Shown: positions 25,450 to 36,559 of the stretch, piece after piece
Numbering within the stretch: position 1 is the first letter of the stretch
How the letters are laid out: each line of letters opens with the position of its first letter
Assembly (NCBI GenBank): GCA_027605045.1
Contig: JAQFWX010000033.1
Span: 1 to 64,000 of the forward strand
Source of the DNA: Phallus indusiatus
Taxonomy: Eukaryota > Basidiomycota > Agaricomycetes > Phallales > Phallaceae
Direction of reading: 5' to 3'
Length of the DNA: 64,000 bases
Notes under the pieces: generated by a model
Told to the model about the DNA's origin: nothing
Databases searched by the model: none
What the model saw: the letters and a program-made list of their open reading frames with translations, nothing else
Made by a program: the position numbers and the translations under genes

Positions 25450-25955
25450 GTGTCTTATGCCCACCCTCGCTGCCATTACCCATTCCTCATTCCATCTCCC
25501 GGACTCGAGGATATCAAGATGTCTAACTTATTTCTCTTGTTAGTAGGTCCCTTGTTCATAGTTTGTTCAGACCATGCGGCTTATCATTGGTTTACATAAA
25601 TCAACTCATTTTAGTCGACAAATGACTACTCTGGACATATTTGCCGTTTCATCTCCCCCACCGTCTACCGCGTGTCTACTTGTAAAATCGACTAACGTCA
25701 GTCTTCTCTTGTCATTTGTTTCCAACTCAGGGTACTAACTTAAGAGGGGTAGTTTCGGAGATTGATGATACATGAAGATTTTCACTGGTCCACATTTCAT
25801 CGAACCTAGTACAGTAAACCATTCGCTTGCTCAGTATCCTCCAGAGTCAAGCCCCTTAATCATACATCGTGTACACACCCTATTTTACATCATGCATAAT
25901 TCGGAGAGAAAGTGGTGAGAGGCTTTGACTGTTGTGTTTTACCGTCCAATATAAT
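25450..25955. other. intergenic spacer
   Basis: 3' sequence of MIP1 and the upstream region of the secreted-protein gene. No ORF or repeat is worth naming. Confidence 0.5.
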
Positions 25956-25959
25956 CTGC

Positions 25960-25969
25960 GTATATATAG
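25960..25969 (+). promoter_or_regulatory. TATA box of the 26.0-kb secreted-protein gene
   Basis: GTATATATAG lies about 72 bases before the ATG at 26041. Confidence 0.55.
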
Positions 25970-26040
25970 CTCGTTTGAAGCCTCAGCGGTCTCCAGCAAC
26001 TCCAGCAGCTTGTAGTTCTTCTATCAGATTTGGTCGCAAT

Positions 26041-26866
26041 ATGTTATTCACTGCTTTGTTCAAGCTACAGCTCCAAGTACTTGTCGCTGGTTTCTATCAT
26101 ATCGCAATGGCGTCTATCTCTCATCCCGGTCCGTAAACTCCACTGCTTCTCTCAGGTCTCACCCATGCTGATGACTTTGTTAGGCACCATTCGAGGTTGC
26201 GAGGATGCAACTTTGATCACCAGGTCTACGCATCCTTTCAATGGCGCCGACATCGCCCACTCCACCTATCACTGTTCTCCAGGTAATCGTGTGCGGCAAG
26301 AGTATCCATACCAGAGTGATAACGATACTGTCGCCCAGAATACTTGCGAGTCGCCTTGTACGTATTGAATCTCCCTACTATCGATTTTCTAATTGTTATG
26401 TGTAGGTAACATTCAGTGTAATCACAAGGAGGGCATTCTCCCACCTATCTATGACGACTGCATGATCATCCTTAATTCCGTCCTTCTCCTGCCCTATACG
26501 GATTCTGATGATATACATGAGACTTTTGTCCTTAATGGTAACGATATGCGAGTACTCTCGTATGAAACATGCGAAGTTTTCCTTGAGAACCATGGAACCG
26601 TACCATTACAGTTTTGTTACTCGACGTTGGTAGGTTTTTTTTCTTTTGAACAACCAAGTGCATTTGATATACTTGAGCCATCAAATTTTCGCCAGGTTGG
26701 ACATGTATTGGAAGCTGAAAGCAGTTGTTTCCCTCCGGTGCAACCCTTCTATCCTGAGGGCGTTTGCAAATCTGCTGATTCCTCTTGGAGGGTTGGGTAA
26801 GTGGGTCTTCGTTGTATACTTTACACGTTTACATGAAACTTTTGATTCAGCGTCGCCCATTCTTAA
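26041..26866 (+). CDS. Cys-rich probable secreted protein, 200 residues
   Basis: Exons 26041-26128, 26184-26357, 26406-26629, 26696-26796 and 26851-26866 join with matching phases. The N-terminus MLFTALFKLQLQVLVAGFYH looks like a signal peptide. The mature part has about nine Cys spread over GCEDAT, YHCSPG, NTCESPCNIQCNH, DDCMII, ETCEVF, QFCYST, SSCFPP and GVCKSA. That suggests several disulfides in an extracellular protein. The intron 26630-26695 is 66 bases without a stop, so its retention would insert 22 residues in frame. The last exon is only 16 bases. I do not recognise the family; small secreted Cys-rich proteins of agarics are often effectors or cell-wall proteins, but no role can be assigned. 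Confidence 0.6.
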
Positions 26867-26938
26867 TACAAACCCTGAACTTGATCTTGGGAAATATCCC
26901 GCTATGCTAACCAGAGCTGAAACCAACGGCGCGTGAAA

Positions 26939-27421
26939 ATGATTGGATGGTTGATTTCTTTTTTGTTACTCATCCTTGCTTCTTTCCTGTTGTCCACATC
27001 GATTTTTCTTGGGAATAATAAAAACTGATCTCTCATTCTATGTCTCTGGTGGTCAATTTTTCACAGTCCTTATATCCCTGCCAGCATTATCAAGCCAAAT
27101 GCAACTTGGTCCATGTATAAAAATGACATTAACATTACGGTGGACGGTTGTCCGGTTTCGGTCTTCGCCGCCCACGCACCTCGGGTAAACTGAGTCTATA
27201 TGTACTTCCAAATTTGAATGGGATCTGCACGTCTTCTCTCATCAATGTATCAGGTGGGCGGAACAATGTATATCTCCCAGCATGACAACGTGCACGTTAT
27301 ATTTAAATATCAAGCCAGCCAGCGGGGGAGAAATGTCCCACAGATTTTCACTAGTTATAAGCCACCTATGCTGCTTTTGGAAATATTACCCCTTTCCGGC
27401 CAAGTAAGGATAGGATCGTAA
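26939..27421 (+). CDS. possible small secreted protein, 111 residues
   Basis: The clearest part is the exon 27067-27184, open and protein-like (KPNATWSMYKNDINITVDG, then CPVSVFAAHAPR), joined in phase 0 to 27254-27421 (VGGTMYISQHDNVHVIFKYQ). A first exon 26939-26988 would add a hydrophobic signal-like start, MIGWLISFLLLILASFL. Its donor GTTGTC is weak, so the true 5' end may differ. Two N-glycosylation-like sites (NAT, NIT) fit secretion. It lies directly behind the Cys-rich gene on the same strand. Family unknown. Confidence 0.4.
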
Positions 27422-27424
27422 GCT

Positions 27425-27870
27425 TCGAATTCTCTTTCACTTCCTCGGGTTAAGGAATTTTTTTCTCCGGATTCGATGTACTACGGAAATGGAAGAAAAT
27501 TAATCAAGTGATGAGTTCTTCATAGTTGGGATCAGAGTTCGTCGTCCTAGTGTATTTTTTGTTTTGGATGGAGCGCGCGGTTTGTTTATTTTTAAATAAA
27601 TTCCGTCCCGATCAGAAAATACGGTTTTTTCTTTTTTTTTTTGCGTGGTATTAGAGCAAGTACATTTTTGACTATTGTACACATGTTGCGATTATTAGCG
27701 GGTCAAAAGGGGTTCGAGGGAACTTATGTATGATGCCCGGTTTGATTATTGTTTCAATTATTAAAAGTCCAGAACTAGTTAAGGATGAAGCGAAGGTCCA
27801 CAAGAGGAAACTGTAAACAGAATAGAAGCGCGAATGAACAAAGTTGGCCCCAAACGTGAAACAATGGAAC
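27425..27870. other. convergent intergenic spacer
   Basis: T- and A-rich spacer between the end of the plus-strand gene and the end of the minus-strand DUF6699-like gene. Nothing else seen. Confidence 0.5.
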
Positions 27871-27872
27871 GC

Positions 27873-28750
27873 TCAAGTGGTAGTATGTAACTTCCACGTT
27901 ATTGGTGCGAATTTCTCTTCCGCGACGTTGCAACGTGTCAAACCAGCAAATGTGGTACGACCCTTGAGGTAATCGATTTTCCGTCCACAGTTTGACTCTG
28001 TTTCGGACGTCGACTGGTCAGTTGGGTGATAATCATATGAGTTTCCACGGAGGGGTACATGCAGAATGTCGGGAGCTTGAATTAGAGAGGAGGGGAGCAC
28101 GGGAGGATTGGTCTCTGGGAAGTCGACGCCCGAGGGTAGGGTGTTATAAACGGTGTTAGGAAGATCGAGGTCATCTCCAATTGAAGAGCTAATAGGAGCA
28201 TGTAGTGTTGAATGTATGGCGTCTAAGATATCCAAAATCGAGACGAAAGGGGAGTTAGAGACGATAACTGAGATTGGCGTTGTTGTTGGGAGAATGATGC
28301 GTAATTGTTTGAGGGATGTTTCCGTGGCTGGTATGGATTTGAGACCTCTGAGAGATATTCCTGCTGTGCATGCTGTGTTTCCGAGGATTATTTTCGAGGG
28401 CGGATCCTTGAAGTCATAATAGAGCGGAGAGAGCCCCTCGTCACCATGGCTGGGGCTCAGGCTGAGACTAGGGCTTTCCGGATCTGTTTCGGTAGCAATG
28501 TCGGTCGATGATTTTGGTCTGAGAATCTCATGTATTTGTTGTTGGGCTTGAAAGAGGATATTGGGGTGCGGTGTAAGGGGAGTCAGTTGGCCATCTATAT
28601 CTGATGATTTCCAGCGTTAGTGAGCGTTTGATTGAGCCATGGACCATCATTGAACAAGCATTTGGGCTTACACTGTCTCTCTGGGGCAGACGGCAAGGGA
28701 GGTAGGGGTATAGGCCTGATACGAGGCGTGTGGGGTGTATTAGGATTCAT
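27873..28750 (-). CDS. DUF6699-like protein, 268 residues
   Basis: Exons 28672-28750 and 27873-28600 join in phase 1 (donor GTAAGC, acceptor ATCAG). The N-terminus is Pro-rich (MNPNTPHTPRIRPIPLPPLP) and about 100 residues are disordered. The C-terminal part has the DUF6699 layout as I know it: a strand pair around LRIILPTTTPISVIV, the helix SILDILDAIHSTLHAPIS, and a final RKIDYLKGRTTFAGL. The last motif matches IRRVDLLGDRIVYKGL of the gene at 38770 and VRRIDSLAEKTVFSGI of the gene at 57934, which supports one family. Function of the family is unknown. A lone decayed first exon resembling its N-terminus lies at 30014-30244. Confidence 0.65.
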
Positions 28751-28754
28751 GTCT

Positions 28755-30010
28755 TTATGGGATCTACATGTGAAGGAAGGAAGCCTGCATGTTGAATAAT
28801 ATATGCGAAGCGGGAGGTTCGAGACACCGATCGGGAGGCGCAGGCGGAAAAGACGGACGGACTTGGGGAACAGCAAGGTCAGATAAACTGCTTATAAAAA
28901 AATGTTGAGTGTGGGGACAATAGTAATTGGCTGTTGTTGATGGGTCGATTAATATTATTGTGCCGGTCCGACTGCTTTTTATGTGATTTGGTAATAGTGC
29001 TGCGTGAGTGACAGCTAAAAGGAGAGATGTAATCCGACGGCACCTTCGAAACAAAATATGTGGATCCGTGAAACGAGGACTCTGGGATGAGCCTCCCTCC
29101 TGACATGATATCGCTAAGATGGGTGATGCAGCGATTCACCCGAAAAAAAAAACGGCGCCTAGTGGGCTCGTGATCTCCTATCACCAGAATAATATGACAT
29201 AGTGTTTAAAAACAAGCGATTTCCGGTCAAAGCTTAGCAGCGGAGGTCATGAATTCAAAAAAAGGCATCATTTGTTTTGCACTTGGACAGGCCGGTGCAA
29301 GCTTGTTCCGGAGAAGCATCAAAGCATGCAATTACCGGAAAATCAGGCTCAGTTCCTCATTCGCCAGCGCTTCATCCTTTTTTTTTGATATGTCGTATTT
29401 GTATTACATATATCCATGGTTCTGTGCTTCATCTTTGTTTTGGATGTCATGTCACTGTTGGGGCTAGATCCAGACACAATACAAAGCGAATGGCAGGCTG
29501 GACAATTAATTTATGACACTAATATAGATCATGATAAATGTTCCTAGCTTCAAGATCTATTCGTGCCAATCTGTGGCGATCCCGAATGGTCGCCTGCAAT
29601 TGGCGGATAGAGTTACTTTGCTATTCATTCGCAAATCGGCTGTAGAGACATGATTCAGATTCTTCGGAGGAAAGCCTGCGGCTGAGGCTAGTGCGGATCC
29701 CTTTCCGTTACTTTTATAACACCGAGACAAATGGTTCGGTTTAGTCATAAACTCATAAACTAATTATTCACAAGCGCAAAGCGTTTGAAAATATTTTACC
29801 GATGCTAATAAGTGATACTACAGGATACAAGTGGAAGCTGATATGGTATGGGTACTAGTACACATCAGGGGGTTCTGATAACAGTGAATATGCCGCTCTG
29901 AATCATAGATGAAGCATAAAAACACACATTAAATATTTTTTCTAAGAATTTTACTGGCGAGCCGCCCACATACGAGTGCATGATGTTGATAGTTATTGTG
30001 AAATTCCAGG
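28755..30010. other. no gene recognised
   Basis: ORFs on both strands are short and lack family resemblance. The stretch sits between the DUF6699-like gene and the decayed first exon and may hold remnants of the duplicated gene body, but I could not align any. Confidence 0.35.
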
Positions 30011-30013
30011 GTG

Positions 30014-30244
30014 TCAACTTGGTAACATTAAATTTCTGGTGTTGATTGAGACCCTTGTGCGATTTTCGAGGCCGAGACAGGGGGTCATGTGAGGTGATTC
30101 GGAAGAGGGAAGGAAAGGCAATGAGATTGGTCTGAGCCGTGGAGGCGATGGAGGAGTAGGCGTTGTGGAAGCAGTGGTGCATGACGAATATACTAAAGGT
30201 GTGGATGGTAAGGAATGAGAGATGAAACTATGGTGAGGGGACAT
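30014..30244 (-). pseudogene. lone first exon resembling the DUF6699-like gene start
   Basis: ATG at 30244 opens a Ser/Thr/Pro-rich frame whose TPPSPPRLRPISLPFLP stretch parallels TPHTPRIRPIPLPPLP of the gene at 28750. No donor site or downstream domain follows. It looks like a truncated paralog of the neighbouring gene. Confidence 0.4.
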
Positions 30245-30249
30245 TGTTA

Positions 30250-31075
30250 ATTGAGTCTCGTTAAAATTTACCGGTTAAGTTTATATCTTTAATTTGAACG
30301 CCAGGGCTAAGCTTGTGCGAATCATACCGTTTCGAGAGCCGCATGTAGCTGTTCCTGGTCTTCACCATGGATTACTAGTGCTGTGTGTCATCGATCATCG
30401 ACATCATCCGTGGCTTTCTAACGCCGAGCCCATTGACTAGCTCACTTCCTTCAAAGTTGGGTATACAGTTTTACCTTTAGTATATAGTTGTATCAGCAAC
30501 CTAGTAAATGATTATTGGGCTAAGTTCTTCCTGTTTGAATGCGTTAATTAGTAGTACGATCATCTCTCAGTAAATAAAATTAATTTACCGCCGGTCAGAA
30601 CAAGCCTGCCAGTGCTGAGTGATCTATGTGGATCTCATAGCAATTTTGGTACCGGCGGCCGTGGCATCGTCCAAATTTGTTATTAATGATTCGTAATTGA
30701 GACAATCAGCGTATCAGTATCAACTAGAGATTCTGCCACAATGTTTTGGTGTCAGTCCTAGTTCTGGAACGTTATCATAGTCTGTGAGAAAGACACGAAC
30801 GTGGAATAGTATTTGAAATTTCCCGAGAGCAGGACTTGAGACGAGTTATTGGTACCATGATTGGATCATTTGGATGGCTCTATATTCATATTCACAGACA
30901 TGGCTTTCGGACGTACTGAGATCCTAGATTCAAGTATCATGAAGCGGTATAGGTTTCTCACAACAATAGAAAAACAAGCGAAGGGTATTGCGAATTCCAA
31001 AACTAATTTACGGTCACGGCATACATAATATCAGGTCTCCCATGTCAGCATCGTACACATCCCTTCAACCCTCAT
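30250..31075. other. no gene recognised
   Basis: AT-rich spacer, no ORF of note. Confidence 0.5.
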
Positions 31076-31077
31076 AT

Positions 31078-32602
31078 TCACAGTCCGAATGGTGATTCTC
31101 TTGACAGCGTATTTACGATATCGGAAAAATCACCAGAGCTTTCTGTGAATGTGAGATTTTTCAAATTTTTCCTCATTTTACAATTCAATAATCGTTTCAA
31201 CAAAAACATCGGTATCGCTTGGTAGTTTATCAGCTTCCTGGTCGAAAAGAAAAGAATAAAATTATATACCTCAAACGTTGAGAAGCATGTTGAAAGCAAT
31301 AGGCCGGCGAGACGCCGTCTACGCTTGAAACATGACGACGACATTGTTCGCCTCCCCTGACCTTTCCGCGGCATTGAACAGAGACGACCACGCCAACTCC
31401 TGAGCAAGAAGATCTTGAGCTACAAGGACTATGCGAAGTGAAGGCAGGGAATTTAATATCCGGCTCCGGTGTCGTTCGACATGAGGATTGACAAGTGTCC
31501 TTTCTGACAGCGGGACACTGATGTTGCTGTTGATGCTGTTGGTAACACTGTTGAGACAAATGGAGATGACAGTACGCGAAAGATGGTGCGGCATTGTCTC
31601 TAGGTTTGACCATCTTTCCGCATCTTGTACCTTTTTTTGTCATGCCGGAGCATTGAACTGACGTACTGTGTGTAACGTCTATTCGGATTTTCACGCTTGG
31701 TCCATTGGGAACTGTGTGGGTATGACCTGAAGAACTGAACTGGGCATTTTCTGCTCCTTGCGTTCTTTTATGAATATGGCAGAAGAAATCGGAAGGAATG
31801 TGGGAGGTATGAAAATAATCGTGATCGTTGTGTATCTTGACGAATATGCTACAACGCGTTCCGGCTTTTGTGACCGCGCAGCATTGGACAATATTTTGTC
31901 CGGGAAAATTTGAGAAAGATGACGAATTAAATGATGGGGAATTGTGATCTGGGAGATTGGTTTGGCAACCTGTTGAAACGTACTCAATAGGTGGTTTCCC
32001 GTGCCCCTTCCCTTTGTTCTCATTCGTTTCTTTTTCTTGCCGATCTTGATCATGACGCGGGAAAGGGCAGTCGTTATAGGGATGAGGGGTTTGAGTCACA
32101 CGATCTAAGAATTCGACTGTTGGATTTGGCTTCGAATTCGGACTGGAGCTCGGGTTTGAAGATGACGGTAATTTGCATTCTGAAGGAGGCTGATTTTGCA
32201 AGTCAGGCGGACTTGCGGAATCCAGAACTGATGGAATTCCATGTGCTGCTCCAAGATGAGCATTGTCAGTGTTCTTTGAGGTTTCTTGAGGCCTATCATC
32301 TGCTAGTGGACCTTCGGACTGACTAGCTTCCGGAGGAAGTGTAACTGCGGGTTGTATGGGATGATCAGCGGGAGGAACGGGGTTACCATCAGTCCCCTGT
32401 TTCTTGTCAAGAATATTCTCACTGAGTATATATGATCAATGATATTATCAAAACAAAAAGTGTCTCATTTCGTCGACACATACTTTGCTCCCAAATTCGG
32501 GTCAGGATCGTGGTCGTTACCGTCATTTGAAGGATCAATCGAACGCCTTGCCCTACGCTTTTTTTGGAAGATTTTTGATTTAAGAATATCAAACCGGGTC
32601 AT
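31078..32602 (-). CDS. protein with three Cys/His knuckle-like repeats, 476 residues
   Basis: Exons 32484-32602, 31270-32421 and 31078-31237 join with consistent phases. The N-terminus has a basic cluster (FQKKRRARRS, a possible nuclear signal) and a long disordered Ser/Pro/Asn region. Three repeats follow, each with the pattern C-x-x-x-T-K-x-G-x-x-C-x(n)-C-x-x-H: QCCAVTKAGTRC...FCHIH, QCSGMTKKGTRC...YCHLH and QCRGKVRGGEQC...YCFQH. This resembles the small zinc-knuckle-like module of DUF5763-type proteins found in many genomes and large viruses; metal binding is inferred. The third exon (NLTFTESSGDFSD) ends the protein. The neighbour at 33077-35524 carries the same module, so the pair arose by tandem duplication. 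Function unknown. Confidence 0.65.
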
Positions 32603-32604
32603 GC

Positions 32605-33074
32605 TTGGGAGGGATTATTTTGAGGAAACGCGATTGGGTGTATTTCCTCAATGGGACGGGCTTCCCAACATTTGTTCAGAGTATTTTTGCTTCCGTCTTT
32701 CGTTTACATAATTAGAGGTGTGCGTCCCTGTCGACTACAGCGACGCAACTCTTTCTTGACGCACGCGTTTCTTGACTTTTCTCAAATTATATTCGTTCAT
32801 ACATGTCTTCTTCGAGTTTCTTGGAGAAATTTCAGCTTCAGTGTTGATTTCGGGCTTACGCAGCCTTACTGAGACTGCGTGCACGGTTTAAGGGGGGATA
32901 TATCTTCACTTTCTTCCGCACGAAAAGACTGAACACTCGACTTGTCGTTGTTGATGAAAAGATACAATAGTTTATTGTGGAACAGTACGTGCTTACAATT
33001 ACATTCTCTTCATCGCCCTCTTACAATCTTATATTGATACCCTAATCTTATTACCGCACCCAACAGATCCAACA
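32605..33074. other. spacer between the two Cys/His-module genes
   Basis: Promoter side of the 31-kb gene and 3' side of the next one. No further ORF is supported. Confidence 0.45.
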
Positions 33075-33076
33075 GA

Positions 33077-35524
33077 TCAATAGATCCACCCTTTGATTTG
33101 AGCATGTTGCGTACAGTAGCCATACTTAGAAGATCGGAAATGTTCTGCATCCCTCCTACATAGCGTTCCCAACTGGGTGATCGCGGAGCATCGCTCGGTC
33201 GTCATAGCTGAAGGGTCCATAGATATCGGAATATCCGAGCCTTCCTTCTCGCCGTGCCAATGGCAAAAGAGTTTGGGTTCAATTCTAGAGTTGAAGTTGG
33301 GCCTGTAAGTTATTTTAACCCAGTTTCGACAGCGGACACCCTTGAGCGTTATGCCGGAGCACTGGACTGAGCCACCGATGTGGTAGGACTTGTAATATCG
33401 ATCTTCATATCGATCTTCATAATCATATGTCGGTTTAGGAGCGGTACGCTGAGCGCGAGACGGGGGCGGAGATGGAGGAGATGGTTTGGGACGTGCATAA
33501 TCAGTGCGAGGGGGTGGAAAAGAGGGTGACGGTTTGGGAGGCTCAGGTTCAGTGCGAGGTGGTGGTTGTGGTTTCGGCTCTGGTTTCACCTCTGGCTGTG
33601 GTTTCGACTGAGGTGGTGGTGATGGCTGTTGTGGTGAAGGTGGGGACTTGGCTTTTGTGTCGGACTGGCGAGAGGCTGAAGCTGATGTGGATTTCCTGAG
33701 CTCTTCAAAAGCTGCATTGACAGCAGCAGAAGACGACTTTCTCCCTTTTCCTGACGAACTAGTGGATGGCGATGACCCATTTGTTTCTCCATGTGCTGGT
33801 TTTTTCTCCTCTTTCAGCGGCGGAGTCGGATTAACTTTGGCAGATGACGATGACGACCCAGCAGTCGGCTTGCTTTCAGTCTTCTCTTCCCTCTTTGGTT
33901 CTTGTTTGATCTCGGGCGCAGGATCGGATATTACAGCAGGTTTCGGTACGGTTCTGCCACGCCCATCTTGAGCGAAACGCGAACGCTCCTTTGCATATTT
34001 GGAAGAAGCAGTAATCTCTTCTGTCGGTTTCTCGGCGTTGTCCTCCTTGGAGGTTCGGATCTTCTCATCCAACGTTGCTGTTCTTCTACTTCCACCTGCA
34101 GCAGCTTCCGTCGTTTTCGAGGTACTAGCAGCAGGTGCAGGTTTCGACGTACTCCCTGATGCTTCGGAATCAGGCTCGACTTTAGGCTTGACACTTGCGT
34201 TTGAGGACTCGGCTGGCTTGGGAGCTGGCTGGGATCGTGCTTTAGCTTCTTCACCTGGTTTCAATTCGCTTTGGGCTGATCGTTCTTTGGGCTGATCTTT
34301 GTTCGGGAGGTTAGCTGCTGCTGCTGAGGATTCGCCCGATTGGGATCGCGTCTTGCTTCCATTAACTTCTCCTTTTACCACATCGTCCGGGACCGCTGTC
34401 GTGGGTACTTCTTTGGGCCGATCCGCCTTGGCGGTTGTGGTGGCAGCTGGGGGAGGTTTTACGTCGGATCCGGCCTTCACATCCGTTGCCGACTGTTGAA
34501 TTGGTTTGGAAGCTGGCTCCGGTTGCGGTTTAGGAGTTCCATTAATCTCGGATTTGAGTGCTGGATCGTTGTTGGAGTTCTGGACCGCTGGACTTGGAAT
34601 GGATGCTTCTTTGGATTGATGAGCCTGAGATCCAGATGCGGTTGTACCTGGCGATGGCTTGGAGTTGTCTGTCTCAGGACCGGAACTGGGTTTCGGTTCG
34701 GATTTATCATCTACGGTGGGAGTTTCTGCTGCGTTTGAAGCAGGCGGTGCTTGAGCTTTCGCCTCGGAAGGAAGCTCTTGCTCGGACGCGTTGCTGCCAT
34801 CGTTCTGAGCTGGTGTAGTAGACCCATCGTCGGACCGTTCTGGCTCTGGGGCGAGAAGCTGTCGAAATGAAATATTATTATGTCTTGCGGATTTCTCTTG
34901 AAGGACGTTTAACCCGCGCGCGTCGAAGAGAAGACACCGTAGTCCAGACAGCACAATGGTCTTCTTGTCGCGTTCGGACTTTGGAGCGCTACCACTCGAG
35001 AACCTCGACGTTGGCAAAGGACGAATTGGACGGATCTGACGAGTCTTTTCAACCTTGGGAATTAGCTTCGAAACCATATCATCGACGACGCCTTGATCCA
35101 CGTCGTTCGGGAAATACTTGTGGCAAAAGTACAACAAAGCCGGATCGACATTGGAGACGTCTTTCATTCTTTCAGTGTCTATAACCTGATTTTGTGGAGA
35201 TTTAGGGTTCGATGTCTTTGTTATTAGATTGTTAACGAAACCACGGAGAAGTTCTTCGGAGCTTTTCCCGTCAACAGTGCCAGACTGTGACTCAAGTTCG
35301 TCTCTGTTATCGGATTAATACAGGTGGATCCGCACTCCGAATAAAGAACATTTGACATACTCGTCGTCCGTCTCAATTCGAACGCTTTTCATTTTACCTT
35401 TCTTTTTAACTGCTTTCGACGTCGACGCTAAACACTCTTCAACAACTGTCTCCATTTGGGTGGCTTCCAGCTTCATTTCTGTTGCGGCGGTGGCATTTCC
35501 TTGGTTTTCTCTTTCTTTGGACAT
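33077..35524 (-). CDS. large disordered protein with two C-terminal Cys/His repeats, 796 residues
   Basis: Exons 35361-35524 and 33077-35303 join in phase 2 (GTATGT...ACAG, 57 bases). The join gives a continuous acidic stretch ETDDEDELESQSG, and the frame is open well upstream of the internal ATG at 35167. An alternative start at 35617 would add 31 residues with a hydrophobic run; that region looks more like a pyrimidine-rich leader. The N-terminal third has a short folded part (ALLYFCHKYFPNDVDQG). About 500 residues rich in P, S, K, E and A follow. The C-terminus has QCSGITLKGVRC...FCHWH and RCSAITQLGTLC...YCTQH, the module also found in the adjacent gene. This suggests a chromatin- or scaffold-type protein, but that is inference from composition only. 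Confidence 0.7.
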
Positions 35525-35823
35525 TGCATTAAGTGCAAGTATGATAACAGAGACGTCAAAGAAATTGGTAACAAGAAATGACACCAAAGAGAGGACATTG
35601 TCAGGCGCGGACGACATTACTGAATGTTCAAGCCCAACCGGCCGACAATTCGATGGAGTCTGAATTAGAGGAACTCGTGGGGGTAACCCGAAAGGTCACA
35701 ACATCTCTGGATTTAGCCGGGCGATAAGGGAAAAATTTTTCCCAGAGTCTAATATGTTACACAGCATTTTGTAATTAATGCATGTCGTCGCTTCTCCAGA
35801 TTGATATGAAGCGACTCCGTTAT

Positions 35824-36559
35824 TTAGTTCGCTTGTCTGCGCTTGTGACTGAACTCATAAGCGGCTTTGCACCGCTTAGAATTATGGATTATTATTGGTG
35901 GTTCATCTGAGGTGTTGAGGACTATGGTTGCACTGAGAGCGTTCCTTAATTGATGAGAATAGTTGAACCAATGATATTGAGGATGAATATCAGCAAAATA
36001 AGCCTTCCAAAGTTTGGCGAGGCGCAAAAGTTCCTCGATTGTGGAAAAGTTTTGACTCTTTGCTTTATAATGAAGATGAGTATCTGCTGACAGGGTCAAC
36101 TAGGTTTATCTAAATACGTTATGTAGTCGTAATTAGCATTGATGATTGGGTTGGGTGGAAAGGGGATGAAAGAGAGCGTGATAAATGGAGAACCCGATCT
36201 AATATTCGTTATTCGGAGTGGATCGGAAATCCTGTGTCTAGTCGGAATTGCATTAGGAGCACTCGCGAACAAAATGATTGAGAAGTAATGAAAAGAGTTC
36301 GTATCGAGACCACAGTGGGATTCGGAGTATGCTTTGACACAGCCCTGAAGATGAGAAATGAATTCAGACCTTGTTGCACGTGGAAGATTCGATATGATGG
36401 TGCGTTTTGAATGAATTTGAAAAATCGGGTGGCAAAGTGTATTGTTTTATTCTCTTGTACCTCGAGGAGCGTGTTTGGCGTTTTGTCGTTATTGAATAGG
36501 TGAAGATGGGAGATAATGAGCGACGCGTCGCAATTCTTCAAAATCAACATGATTGGCAC
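35824..36559 (-). CDS. possible two-exon gene of unknown product
   Basis: Two protein-like minus frames lie in series: 36209-36559 (NNDKTPNTLLEVQENKT) and 35824-36099 (STIEELLRLAKLWKAYFADI). I could not fix the splice sites between them. The Leu-rich helical character would fit an F-box or leucine-rich-repeat type protein of agarics, but this is a guess. Confidence 0.25.

Noticed and set aside
26820..26936. Frame SPILNTNPELDLGKYPAM as the C-terminus of the 26-kb secreted protein.
   Set aside because: It would need a donor without GT. The canonical join gives a short end (VAHS) after the last Cys motif.
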